Program-made: the position numbers and the translations under genes
Source: Megachile rotundata
Lineage: Eukaryota; Arthropoda; Insecta; Hymenoptera; Megachilidae
NCBI RefSeq assembly: GCF_050947335.1
Contig: NC_134997.1
Coordinates: 5,394,001 to 5,458,000 of the forward strand
DNA: 64,000 nt
Direction of reading: 5' to 3'
The notes under the pieces: model-generated
Databases searched by the model: none
Seen by the model: only the letters and a program-made list of their open reading frames with translations
What the model was told of the DNA's origin: nothing
Part shown: piece after piece, positions 47,930-59,469 of the stretch
Numbering within the stretch: the stretch's first letter is position 1
Layout of the letters: each line of letters opens with the position of its first letter

Positions 47930-48915
47930 TCACGCAATTTTATCAGAACGAAGTTTTTCCACGAATGCAAGAACATAGAGAATTAATTTCCACGCGTTCG
48001 AACACGAATAAATCTATTGTAGAAACTTCTTCGATACAGTTGCGATCAAGTTGCAAACTCGTCTATTCGATTGTCCATCGAGACGATGCTCGATTTGGGA
48101 CACATTGTTTACGATTGAAGTATAACGAGAACGTTCTACGGCATGTGAAATACAGATAGAGGGTGGACAAATGTTTGACCCAGATTTGAACATGTTTTAT
48201 ACTCTCCTGTGAGTTATTCGATCTTGAAGATTCGGAACAAGATTTAGGATTCCTTGCGGAAGCTCTACTGTGAGTTTGCAGGTTTGAATTCAAATATAAC
48301 ACTTTCAGACCCGGGTGTGTAATATTACACATTTCAGCGTGGCGGTGATCTATGCGTCTGTTATCCCGGGATCGAATTTGTTAGAGGTCTTGAGACTTGA
48401 AGTTTGAAAAGTTCAAGAAGTAAAGTATAGAGCTGGTGCTGATAGAGTTGAAGATTTAAATGGTATTTATGCTTTCGTGGGTTATTTAATTTTGGAAGTT
48501 TGGAAGAGGATTCAAGATTTTTAGAGAGTCTGGAAAGAATACAAAAATATAATATAACGTTTGTGTCAAGGAGAACTTCCTATGGTTTACAAAGTTTAAA
48601 TTAATATACAGTTTCAGACTTGAGTGTGAATTGTTACACGTTTCAGAATGATACTGATTTATGCATTTATCATTCTGGTAATATAAACTAATCATATTCT
48701 ATAATATAAAATAATAAATATGAGTGAAATAATATAATAAAAATAGTGTAGAATTTGTAGGGAAAACAACGTATTTAATGTAAAAGAAAAGGATTTGTTA
48801 TATGAAAGGAAAAGTGAGTTATTAAATAGTTTATTTAGTTATTAAAGTTATTAAAGAGATTCTGTTAACACACTTGAAGTAACACAAAATTGACACAGTC
48901 ATTTCCAGTTTTTTA
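47930..48915. other. Unique sequence, no recognised gene
   Basis: Two related phrases (GTTTCAGACCCGGGTGTG...ATTACACATTTCAGCGTG near 48305 and CAGTTTCAGACTTGAGTGTG...TTACACGTTTCAGAATG near 48610) form a degenerate 300-bp direct repeat. No coding signal. Confidence 0.45.
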
Positions 48916-48918
48916 ACA

Positions 48919-49224
48919 CAGTAAACATTCGATATAAGCAAATCTCTCGGGTCTGAACTTTCACTTATATCGTACAGGTCCTATATTGGTTAATGCATTT
49001 CTGAGCAAAGAAGAAAAACGAGCGAAAAAAACGTCCAAATCGAACATAAACGAACAGTAATATATCCATGGGACAATCCTAATGCAAGAATAACTTGTTT
49101 TGATATAATACTTGTACCTACATATCTGTGACATTTTCCTAATTAAAATGAGGCCAAACACCACATAATTCGCAACATATTTACTTGTAATTTTAAGCAT
49201 TTTGTTTATATCGAGGTTTTACTG
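48919..49224. mobile_element. pogo-like MITE, about 306 bp
   Basis: Left end CAGTAAACATTCGATATAAG; right end reverse-complemented CAGTAAAACCTCGATATAAA. The right flank is TA and the left flank is CA. CAGT-starting ends containing CTCGATATAA are typical of pogo-type Tc1-mariner miniature elements. A further right-type end, CAGTAAAGATTCGACATAAC, lies inverted at about 49763-49782, so a nested or longer element (48919-49782) is also possible. Confidence 0.55.
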
Positions 49225-49959
49225 TAATAAGATTCGCTGTAAACGGATGGGAATGACACTTCGGGTAACTTCGTTTCTCTTCGGTGCTATTCGGATGACC
49301 ACGTGATACGTCTAACAGTTGAAATCGTAATGTATGGCTTTACGACTCCGAAAACTTTTCTTTAACAAGTTATTACAAATAAATACAGTCCAAGTTATAT
49401 CGTGTTTTATATCATTTTAAATAGAAAAATATCTCAAATCTGTTGGGTAAATTTATATTAAAGGATTAAAAATAAACAAGTTAGTAGCGCATTTACCAAC
49501 GTAAACAATACAAAATGATTTCGATCTTTGTTTTCCATAGTTGCAGTCTCTTTTCTCACTTATTAGCTTCCTCCGCATTTGAAACTTATTATCATCAATT
49601 AAACTAGTAAATATAGTCCGAATTATATCGTGTTTGGTGTCATTTTAATCAGAAAAATGGGAACCATCTACTGGTAAAAGTTTGATAACCAAAAAATTAA
49701 AAATAAGAAAGTTTTATATTTGCAGTAGTATTGTCTCGCGAATATACTCCAACCCAAATCACGTTATGTCGAATCTTTACTGTAATACACAATGGTACAA
49801 GTCCGACATAGCTCACCGAATGTTCTCAGACTCTCAGGTCACGTTTTACACTCTTCGCTGAAAAAAGACGCTGTTCGTGTTCGAGAAAGAACAAGTAAAC
49901 AAAATACATACCACCTTGCGTGTTAGGACACGATCAATGCAACCGACATGTTCTTATAT

Positions 49960-50135
49960 GAAAATAATCGTGCAATAGTATTTTAAAATAATAATGTAAA
50001 ATAGTAATGTAAAATAATAATGTAAAATAATAGTATAAAATAATAATGTAAAATAATAGTGCAAAATAATAATGTAAAATAATAATGTAAAATAAATATG
50101 TAAAATAACAATGTAAAATAATAAATACAAATTAC
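49960..50135. repeat. AAAATAATAATGT simple repeat
   Basis: About 14 copies of a 10-14 bp unit AAAATAATANTGT. Confidence 0.85.
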
Positions 50136-50139
50136 ATAA

Positions 50140-51415
50140 TATAAATAAAAAAAAAATACTATAATGAAAGTAAAATAAAAATATCCATTTTATAGTCAGT
50201 TTTGAACATGAAAAATGAAAAAGAATTTAGTGATACAGGTTCGAAAATTGATATCGTAACAGAATTGTGTACGAAACGTACATTTCCAATTTACCGTAGT
50301 ATAATTGAAAACTGAAAACAACGAACAGGAAAATAATGCAGTTGCAGTATAGATTCACGATGCAGGCAATTATTCTCCGTTCCAACCGTGGCAGCATCCG
50401 TTTATGTATATTTAAGAAAGTGCAATTCGGGGCCAGAGTTTCGCGCGATTTCGTGACTGCTGTTGTATTATGCATTCTCAATCAGCGGAGTAAAACCTTT
50501 CCCAGTTTCATGGAATACTGTACAACAGTTCGCCGTAAAAATCCGCTTCTTTTATTTTTGGACCGTTTGAATATGCAACCACTACATTAACATGAAAATC
50601 ATTTATTCTGTTTTGACCGTTAGTCGTACTTCAAGCGAAATTTCATTTCAATCCTTATTTCAAAAATTAGTGACAGGCAATTAAATATTGTATTAACACT
50701 TAATACTTTAAATAAAAAATATACACAATTTACAATTTATGTTATTATTTATATTATAAATTTACAATTCTTATAACAATTTATGTAATAATTTATGTTG
50801 GCTAAAATTGTATTTTTACTATTACTTTCATTAAAAAATTAATAATAAAAAACTCAGTACAAGTCAATATTAAATCAAAAGTTTGAGGATTATTTGTCCT
50901 GTGATATTTCACTCAATTTAGTATTTTAGAACAGTAAATTGATGCGAATGCAATTTGCGAACGTGTCTTTGTAGAAAAGTGAATTATTTTAGATCAGGGT
51001 GTTTTTGTTAATCAGTTTCGAATTTCGTTGAACAAAAGTTTCGATTAATTTGACACCTGTTTATCTCCATTATGTCCACTTCGTGGAAGAAAACTCGCAC
51101 TTTGAAGCCTCGTTCAAGTCCATTGAACGAGAGCAGTCATTAGAGACCGGTAGGCAATGTATTCAGAGCTATCAGCTAATCCTCCCGACACTGATTGGTA
51201 TGTACAGAATCCTCTTGCCGTCTAATTGACCACTTCTTCAGGTCCCATTATGCAACAGGAATCGAGAAATCGACCGATGAAATGGCATACTGTCCCTCTG
51301 GTTTCCCTTACGTATAATAATTCACGGAAATGATGCTCCTCCTCGAAAAAACGTATAATACATTCGAAACTTGGAGAATTCTGGAGCATCTATTTCTTCA
51401 AGTAGGATGGATGGC
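50140..51415. other. Unique sequence, no recognised gene
   Basis: The segment 50300-50590 is GC-richer with overlapping 84-codon frames on both strands and no motif; the segment 51000-51415 is also GC-richer and lacks long frames. Confidence 0.4.
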
Positions 51416-51417
51416 CA

Positions 51418-53130
51418 AATTAATATACTCGAAAGATTTCTTTTTAAGAATATGAGATAGACGCGAGTTTAATTAGGTTAACAATGTTATTGGTACTTGA
51501 TATATGTATTCTGGAATAACATGCGAGTGTGAATATAAGTGTAAGTATTCTATGTTTCGGGCCTGTGTTGGTGGTTGGGCGAAAATCTTGACTTCGATTT
51601 AAACGACGCGGTACGCGGTAGGTGCCGGATTCTTTGTGTTTAGGATTGTAAAAGGGTGGGGTGACGAAATGTTAAATAATTGTACTTTCTTGTATAGTAT
51701 AATGTTCGACTTATGTTCAGGTGTTTTATTTTTACTTTTAATTGCGTGTATTCTTATTAAAAAATAACGCGTTGTAACAAAATATACAATATATTATATT
51801 GTAACAATATACTGCAAGGTTATAACAAAAATAACTGTTCTGCTCCATTGGTTAAAGTTGTAAAATCTGGAACTTTATTTAAGTATAATTTGACCAACCA
51901 CTGTATCGCAAGAGGTCATATAGCCTTTATAGTCTTCTGGCAATATAGCGAGAGAATATTTTACAGCATGAATTCTAAAAATTGTCTACTCCTGTACTCG
52001 TTATATAACAGTATAACGAGTGTTTGTTATATATTGCAAATTTAAAGAATTTTTAGCCTTTTCAGTTCCGGCAGTGGCAATATAACGAGAGTTTTCTATA
52101 ATGTCGCGAATTTTAAACATTTGACTCCCACAGTCCTATTGGTGACCATATAACAAATGTTTACTGTATGGTGAAAACTGAAAGAACTGTTGGCATATGA
52201 TGTCTCGTTAGTGGCAATATAATGAGAGTTTTCTCTAGATTACAAAATTCAAAAATTTTATTCTCAGTCCTGTTAGTGGCAATATAACGAAAGTTTACTG
52301 TATATTGAAAACTATAAGAGCTGTTTGCATGTAAAGTCCTATTAGTGGCAATATAACAAGAGTTTTCTACATGTATATCGCAAGTTTCAAGAATTTCCCA
52401 TAGTCCTGATGGTGCCAATATAATGAGAACTTACTACATATTGCAAATTTTAAGAATTTTCTACTCTTCCTGTCTTATCTGTGGCAATATAATAAAACTT
52501 TACTATGTGTTAAGAATTTCATAAGTTTCTCCTTCCTTCTGTCATATTTGTGGCCTTATAATAAAAATCTATTATATAAATAGAGATTTCAAAAATTTTC
52601 CACGCATTTCACCTTGTTTGTGGTAATATAATAAGAGTGCACCATATGATCAGAATTTCAGGAATTCTCCTTTCTTCACGTTATATTTGTGGCAATGTAA
52701 CGAAAATCTAGTGCATACAGATTTAAAAAATTGATCATTACGGTTTGTTTATGGCAATATAAGACGAGTATACTATATGTTGAGAATTTCAATAATTTCC
52801 TTTCGTTTTCATCATATTCATGACAATGTAATGAGAGTCCATTGCATACGCATCAATTTAAAAAATTTTCTTTGCCTTTCGAATTGTCTGTGGCAATATA
52901 ATGAAAGTCTACTGCATACGCGTTAATTTAAAAAATTTTCCTTGCCTTTCGAATTGTCTGTGGCAATATAATGAGAGTCTACTGTATACGCGTCAATTTA
53001 AAAAATTTTCCTTGCCTTTCGAATTGTCGGCGGCAATATAACGAGAGTCTATGGATACGCGTTAATTTAAAAAATTTTCCTTGCCTTTCGAAGTCCATGT
53101 GGCAATATAACGAGCGTGAACTGTACACAA
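51418..53130. repeat. Right arm of the large inverted duplication
   Basis: Reverse-complement copy of 37490-39285. Unique part at 51418-51850, then the ATATTGCC array (here GTGGCAATATAACGAGAGT, unit about 60 bp) to about 53130. The last five units (52840-53120) are nearly identical to each other (TTTAAAAAATTTTCCTTGCC), showing a younger local expansion absent from the left arm. Confidence 0.88.
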
Positions 53131-53134
53131 TTGA

Positions 53135-54615
53135 AGTTTCCGTAGTTCGTTATGTCTTTTTGTACATTCGATTTCGAATTATGTCAATCACTTAGATCCT
53201 GACCTTTGACTGCAATTTAACTTGTTCCAGGATTCTGCTAGGATTAATCAACGTCTTCGGGATTAACAGGGACTGGTTGCTCAATATTTCAGGATGCTCG
53301 ATGCTTCGCCAGCTTCTTGTACATAGATACCTACTTAAGCTGAATTGATTTCAGCGACGTCGTTGAAAAATAAAGTGGCCTGAATCTGGTGGGTAATCGG
53401 TTTTTGATGAAACACAAGTTACGAAATTTCGCGAGCGTGAAACCGTGAACACCTTGCAAAATAATTGTTCAACTGATGAACGGAATACCAATTTTCTGAA
53501 TGTAAGAATAATAACTTCAAATTTGACGTCGTTATAATAATTTCAGTATAATTTTGACTTCTTTCCAATTTAATTTTTGCTTTAGATTATTCCTTAAAAT
53601 ATTTTAAAAATACTGATATAATTGTTTTAATTATAGTATTTTTGTGTATGGAGATTTTGCATAAAAAAATGTACGTAAGTAAAATTGTTCAAGCGACATG
53701 TATTTAATGTATATAAGTGACTGTTGACCCAACTTTATCATTCGAGAGTTAGAAAAGAGAAATTTCCCTAGATTCATACATGTATTTCTGCATCTACAGA
53801 TTACCATATTCCTAGATTTCTATTTTGTGATTTTAATATTTAATAGATGTATAAATGAAAAATCTGTGCAATATAACATATAATGTACATAATAAACATG
53901 AGTATATGAAGTTCAGAATCGTGAAGCAGAGTAAACGTAGAAAAAAAGAAGTACACTGCAATTTTTGCACGATACTGTACGCGCGTTAAGAGAGCAATTT
54001 AATCTGTATAAGTGCACGTATTAAAAGAAGAATTTAAGCTTCGTGGAATAGTATGTAAATCCGAAAATAGAATACCGACACTTTCATGCATAAGTTACCA
54101 ACTCGTTAAACAGATCTTTGAAACAATTCACATTCTTCTTTGATTAATTTCCCTTAGCTCGTTGATCATCTTGTCAGATAAGGTTTCTGGAATTATTCGT
54201 TGATCCGACGTTTCTTACAGGTATTCTGGTATGATACTTTGATGGTTTCAGTGAGCCGTCGATTGAAATGATTTATTTTTAATGAAGATAATTGATAGGA
54301 TTCTTCGAGCGGTGACGCAGTCACGTGAATTATTTCTGTTATGTGAAAAAGCAACACTGTAGAAAAACACCTGGTGGAATTTTTAACGAAGTCGTTCGTG
54401 CAGCAGTGAAAATATTTTTTTGATAATCAAGGTTTTATAATTGGACTTCGAATAACTGGAATTATTAATACTTTTGAGAAATTCAAATTTCTGAAGCTTA
54501 TATTATAATGACGAGTCAGATTTTAGAAATTGGAAATTGACTTAAAAAATTTCTGATTCACAAGTTCATTCATATTGTTCTTTGGGCCAATGATCATAGC
54601 AATCGAGGCCTATAT
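53135..54615. other. Mostly AT-rich unique sequence
   Basis: A minus-strand stretch at 53195-53330 reads like protein (SNQSLLIPKTLINPSRILEQ then a stop) but has no Met and no family. The rest shows nothing recognisable. Confidence 0.4.
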
Positions 54616-54618
54616 AAA

Positions 54619-54642
54619 ATCAATCAATCAATCAATCAATCA
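54619..54642. repeat. (AATC)6 microsatellite
   Basis: Six tandem copies of AATC preceded by TATATAAA. Confidence 0.9.
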
Positions 54643-54835
54643 TATTGTTCTTATAAATTATAAATGGTTCACAATATTTCTTAATATAATTACGTTAAAT
54701 TGTTTGAAATATTAAAAAACTGTAATAGATGCAATAGATAGAAACTGCAATTAATTGTTTCAATTTCAAATACTATTAAAATTAGAATATCTACTCAAAG
54801 AACATTTACTCGAAAGAAATATGGCGTATATCCTA

Positions 54836-54895
54836 ACGCGCATGCGCCATACACGTCACGCGCATGCGCACTATCTCTATTCAACATGGCGGATT
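54836..54895 (+). promoter_or_regulatory. Promoter-like cluster: two NRF-1/Ewg sites and a YY1-like site
   Basis: GCGCATGCGC occurs at 54838-54847 and again at 54860-54869, 22 bp apart (two helical turns). The 10-bp core matches the palindromic site of NRF-1 and its insect homologue Erect wing. AACATGGCGGA follows at 54883-54893 and matches the YY1-type AANATGGCGG element, which commonly overlaps transcription starts of housekeeping genes. Such clusters are rare in AT-rich DNA. Direction is inferred from the YY1-like motif and the downstream frame. Confidence 0.55.
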
Positions 54896-55141
54896 CCGCA
54901 GACGTAATCAAGCGTCAAAGATAATTTTCGTGCCCAAAAAGAAAGTTCTGCGTAAATCTACTTCAACAGGAACGACTAATACGAATAGACACGTAACTAC
55001 ATCGATTTATATAGAATTCTAATCTATGTGAACAATGCTGTATGCATATGCATCAGGTTAAGAACCCCCTATCTTTCGTGTTGCTTGAAAATGAAATTAA
55101 AAGGTTCACGATAACGCTGCGTACGCGTCGAACCGAAACTT

Positions 55142-55438
55142 ATGAACGACAGTGTACAGTTGGTGCACGTGGAAGTGACCGTGGCGCATACACGTATGTA
55201 CATACATGCGATTACATCGATTAGTAAGAATCAGCATGAAATAGTAGCCGTACACACGACCGGTGTACACAGGCTTGCCGAACAATACCGCGGGGTCGTC
55301 CATTGTCTGGCAGAGGATGCTGACATAACCAGAAGCACGGCCGCGTGCGTGCAGTTTTATAGCACGATGCAAAAGAAGATGATAGAAAATAGTCCAAATC
55401 TCGGCAACTATGTTGCACGAACTATTAACAACTTTTAA
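55142..55438 (+). CDS. Candidate small protein gene, 98 codons
   Basis: An ATG-started frame of 98 codons, first Met after an in-frame stop at about 55114, ending LGNYVARTINNF-stop. Codon use is GC-leaning at third positions (GTG, GTC, GAC, ACG, AAC, CTC) against an AT-rich background. It lies about 250 bp downstream of an NRF-1/YY1-like promoter cluster and 45 bp upstream of an AATAAA signal, giving a compact intronless gene layout. I recognise no family. His/Val-rich N-terminal half, probable helix near ADITRSTAACVQFYSTMQKK. A 60-codon plus frame (55042-55224) and an 88-codon minus frame overlap it; one of these could be the real product, or the region may be spliced. Confidence 0.35.
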   Translation: MNDSVQLVHVEVTVAHTRMYIHAITSISKNQHEIVAVHTTGVHRLAEQYRGVVHCLAEDADITRSTAACVQFYSTMQKKMIENSPNLGNYVARTINNF

Positions 55439-55482
55439 GGACTCGTAGATTTACAAATCTAAGCTAAATTGAGTATTAGGTA

Positions 55483-55488
55483 ATAAAT
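55483..55488 (+). terminator. Poly(A) signal AATAAA
   Basis: AATAAA 45 bp after the stop of the 98-codon frame, followed by a T/G-rich run (TTTTGTTTTTTGAGG) as expected downstream of a cleavage site. The hexamer is common in AT-rich DNA, so support comes only from position. Confidence 0.35.
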
Positions 55489-55696
55489 TTTGTTTTTTGA
55501 GGAGATATTCGATTACTTATTGTTCTTACAAGGTGTGAGGATTATTATCGATCAAGATTTCCATTTAATTAATTAGGTACTATTTTAATAAGTTTTGTTT
55601 TTTGAGGAGATATTCGATTACTTATTGTTCTTACAAGGTGTGAGGATTATTATCGATCAAGATTTCCATTTAATTAATTAGGTACTATTTTAATAA
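55487..55696. repeat. Tandem duplication of 105 bp
   Basis: Two adjacent copies beginning near TTTTGTTTTTTGAGGAGA, with anchors at 55491 and 55596, virtually identical by eye across 105 bp. Recent duplication. Confidence 0.9.
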
Positions 55697-56590
55697 GTTT
55701 CCATTTAATATTAGGAATATTTATGCAGTTTGGTTTTTTGGGCAACTTTTTAATAACTAAGCTAACAGTTCAAACATTGGTCAATTGTCCGAAATCTCTG
55801 CGGATATATGGCCATACACAGTCCTCTATACTCTATGGTCATATATCCGGATACCGTTGTAAAAGAGTGTGGGTCATATATCGAGATAAGTCATAATCTT
55901 CAAACATATCTATGGAATGCAACAATTCTAACCCTACTTTATAAACAAAACTTGATATTTATGAAAGCTTTCAAACTTGATATTCGTATTGCACATACTT
56001 CATATAAGGTAACATATTGTATTATTACTATATTATATGTAGATTCATAACAAACTTTGTACATAAATAAAGTAAACTATACAAAACTGATCTAGAGCAT
56101 TTGGTAACTGATGTAAAACAAAGATCTCATTAATAAATAATTGAAACAATTTCTGTACGGTCATATATCAAACATATCAAATTACCAGTTAATATTTATG
56201 GAATTCCACCTAGATTTTGAAACTTTCTTAAACTTAAGATGTTTCTTAAAAAGGTTTCTTCTACAAAATACATATTTTTTAGTTGTGTCAACATTGAAGT
56301 CGAGCAGAACGCAATTCTTTAAAAGTTTTCAAGAAAAAATAAAAGAAGGGTACATTGTGTATATAACCTCGAAGGAAAATTTAAGCAAACGTTGAGTTAG
56401 CGTCTGTGTCCAGTGAGACGACATAGAAACCTTATTCGCTGTTAAGTCTGAGGTGAATCACGTGGTCAAACGGGTCATAACAATCGCCGCGGCGTGATCG
56501 ACGCTTGGGTATGCGCGAAATGAGAGGGAGAGACGCATATAGACGCATACAAGCATGGATAATCTGGGAGAGCCAGTGGGAGACTTAGGG
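55697..56590. other. AT-rich sequence with a hairpin
   Basis: CGGATATATGGCCATA (55801-55816) and TATGGTCATATATCCG (55834-55849) are complementary over 16 bp with one mismatch and an 17-bp loop. The word GGTCATATATC recurs at about 55872 and 56160. No gene; the 80- and 84-codon frames here are Tyr/Ile/Phe-rich and unconvincing. Confidence 0.5.
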
Positions 56591-56599
56591 CTATGAAAA

Positions 56600-57240
56600 T
56601 CTGAGAATTCGGGAATTGGAGATTTACGGATACAGGGATTTGCGGAATTTGGAATTTTGAGGGATTCTAAATTCTAGGGATTCGAGATTTCGAAGCTTGG
56701 TGGTATTGGAATTGGGGAACTTTGAAATTTAGGGAATAAGAATTGATGACTTTGGAATTTGGGATATAGGGATTTTGAAGTAAAGGAATTTGGAGGTATA
56801 GAGAATTTGAGCATATAGGGATTTGGAGATATAGCAAATTGGGGCTACAGGGATTTAAGGACATAGGAATTTGGGAATGTAGAAATTTGGAGACGTAGGA
56901 ATTTGGGGATGTAGAAATTTGGGACGTAGGGATTTGGGGATATAGGAATTTGGGGATGTAGAAATTTGGGACATGGGAATTTGGGAATGTAGAAATTTGG
57001 GACGTAGGGATTTGGGGACACAGGGATTTAGGGATGTAGAAATGTGGGTTGTAGGGATTTGGGAATGTAGAAATTGCGGACGCAGGAATTTGGGGATGTA
57101 GAAATTTGGGACGTAGGAATTTGGGGATATAGAAATTTGGGATATAGGGACTTGGGGATATAGAGATTTGGAAATATAGGGATTTGGAAGTATAGGAATT
57201 TGGAGATGTAGCGGTTTAGTAATATAGACATTTGTGGATC
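56600..57240. repeat. Degenerate 14-17 bp array related to the 16-bp array at 150-655
   Basis: About 35 copies of GGGATTTGGGGATATA / GGAATTTGGGANGTA, same orientation as the array at the window start but more diverged. Confidence 0.85.
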
Positions 57241-58165
57241 TCAGTATTTAGGACCATAAGAATTTAAAGAATTTCAAACTTGAAAAATTAGAATTTAATG
57301 ACCTTGAAATTTACAAATACACGAATTAAAGAACATGAAGATTTATGAATACAGAAATAACTCTACACATTCAATTATGAAAAAACTAGAATATTTTCCA
57401 TAAATTTTGCCTGAATTTTTCATGTAAATTCACCCCTTTTTGTACCACTCCAAAAACACCCTGCGTAGATAGAGTATATTGATAAGAGTTAAAATACGTG
57501 CGAAGTGCCCATGAAACGCTTGAATACGCAGAACCGACGATCAGCGCTACTTGAGAATAATTAATTGAGTCGTTATAGCGCGTAGCGGACGATCAAACGT
57601 ATCACGTCGTGCTCATTAGCTAGACACTTTACGAATGTTCTTAGAGAGCAGAAGACACGAAGAGATCTCTCCAATTTTCAAACGTTCCTCTGAGAGTTCC
57701 TGAGGAAACGAAGCATGTTGAACGGATATATCGTTGCTGTTATCTAACATTAAAGACGTAATAAAGTTCCAATTATCAACGGTGGATACACTTAATTAAT
57801 CCTCAGATTTAATCTGTTAATTTCAGACGTTTAAGTGAAATAGTGTGTAGACTTTCAGATCAGATTCGAGTGTCGTTAAAACTTTGGTGGAACGTACACT
57901 TCTTTTTAACCAGTTATCTGGTTTTAATGTGATAAACTCCTTATGAAGAAATGGCAGGTGGTGAAATGAAATGGCTGATTGGTTAATGAAGATGCACGTG
58001 ACAGATTGGCAATTTTTTAAATGAAGAAATTTCATATTTTTAAATTTTTTAATTTTCAAGTTCTCAAGCTTTGGTGTTTACAAATGTTCAAATTTTCGAA
58101 TTTTTAATTCCTCCAATCTCGTTCCAAAATTCCTGAATGTTTGAATTTTTAGATTTTACCTATAT
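57241..58165. other. Unique sequence, no recognised gene
   Basis: A GC-richer patch at 57470-57720 lacks long frames. The 78-codon minus frame at 57823-58059 has no motif. Confidence 0.4.
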
Positions 58166-58169
58166 TGCC

Positions 58170-58338
58170 ATCGTCCTACCTGCCAAATTCTAAAGTTATC
58201 AAATTCCTAGATTTCCAAGTTCTAAACTGTCCAAATCCCTGTATCTCCAAATTTCTATATACTGAAATCCTAGTATGCCCAAATTCCTATACTTCTAAAT
58301 CCCTACATCCCCAAATCCCTACATTCCCAAATCCTTAT
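58170..58338. repeat. Short array of the 16-bp family, opposite orientation
   Basis: TCCCTACATCCCCAAATCCC and relatives, about 9 degenerate copies, reverse-complement orientation to 150-655. Confidence 0.75.
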
Positions 58339-58339
58339 A

Positions 58340-58613
58340 CACTGGTCAGAAGAAATATGGCACAGAAAAATTTTAGGCAAAAATTGACCAAATTTGATTG
58401 ATGATAACTCCGCGAAAAATCATTGCAAATTTATGCTCTTCTTTTTAAATTAAAGCTTGAGATCTCTACTTTAAGACCCTGTAGTCTGATTTTAGATTTG
58501 ATGCATCCCTACCACAATAACACCGTAAATGTGAGGTCATGTTTGCAATATTGAAAATTACAAAGTTTGACGAAATGCATGGACTTGCCATATTTTTTTT
58601 TTTTGTGATACTG
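58340..58613. mobile_element. Tc1/mariner-like MITE candidate, about 274 bp
   Basis: The left end is TA then CACTGGTCAGAAGAAATATGGCA. The right end reverse-complemented starts CAGTATCACA, then an A-run, then ATATGGCA. Termini agree only with gaps, and no clean TA is present on the right. The left end interrupts the 16-bp-family array, consistent with insertion into it. Confidence 0.3.
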
Positions 58614-58899
58614 TTTACAGCAGCATAAAGTCCAAACCTTCATCTTTAATTACCAGTATGTAAATAACCTCTACCATTTTTTTCCACAAAGATACAGAAC
58701 TTTAAATAAACCCTTGCATTTATGGCATATACCGCCGGCATTAGCATTACCCGATATGTATCTCGGAGAGGTTGCTGGACAGATTTTGCACATCATATGG
58801 CTCTGACAAGAACCTTTTTTTGTGTGTATTTGCATGTACCAGATCCAGCGTAATCGAGTATACGTATTTTAAATAATCAAAAGCTCTTAAAGACATCTC

Positions 58900-59150
58900 G
58901 GGTTTATAGGAAATGATTAAAGGCGAATATAACTAAATATAAAATATATTCAATACTAAAGATGATGTCGGAATATAAACTGATACAAATGAACTTAGAA
59001 TTATAATATAAATGAAACGCGTCGTTTGGAGTTGGTAGGAAATGGGTGGAATTAGGATGGGAACTAGCAGAGTCCAGCACGAGGGGATCGAACCCTGTGA
59101 CTAGTCGGACTGCTACTGCTCGCGAGGCTACTCGAACTGGGCTTTTTATA
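58900..59150 (-). mobile_element. tRNA-derived SINE candidate
   Basis: On the minus strand, GGTTCGATCC (59085-59094) matches the RNA polymerase III B box, preceded 36 bp upstream by the A-box-like TAGCCTCGCGAGCAG (59116-59130). The T-arm AGGG-TTCGATC-CCCT pairs, but the A-to-B spacing is shorter than in a functional tRNA and no acceptor stem forms. That combination suggests a tRNA-derived SINE rather than a tRNA gene. The body toward 58900 is unmatched elsewhere in the window. Confidence 0.45.
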
Positions 59151-59469
59151 TTGCTCGGTGGTGTCAGAAGAGGAGATAAAGAGAGATTAGTTATGATCTG
59201 TTATTGTCTGGAGATTGCGTAATGTAAATAAAGGTTCGCGGAATTAGATAGGAATGTACATAGCAGGATGTTTAGGTTAAGATAAAGGATGAACTTGAGG
59301 ACCTAGGAGTAAAGGAATGTGAAACTTATGCTATCTTATTTATAACGCACACGGGACTGTGTCTTACAACTAATTATGTCAGAAACGCAATATATATATA
59401 TATATGTACTTAATAATAATAATAATCCTTAGACAAATAGTCCTTAAGCAACTAGATCAAACGTCGTCG

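Noticed and set aside
38668..52045. Two related 60-65 codon frames (38668-38853 minus and 51848-52045 plus) as paralogous small proteins
   Set aside because: They are translations of corresponding positions in the two arms of the inverted duplication and read through the ATATTGCC array, so the similarity reflects DNA duplication rather than protein conservation.
59085..59150. Functional tRNA gene
   Set aside because: The A-to-B box distance is too short and no acceptor stem can be formed around the boxes.
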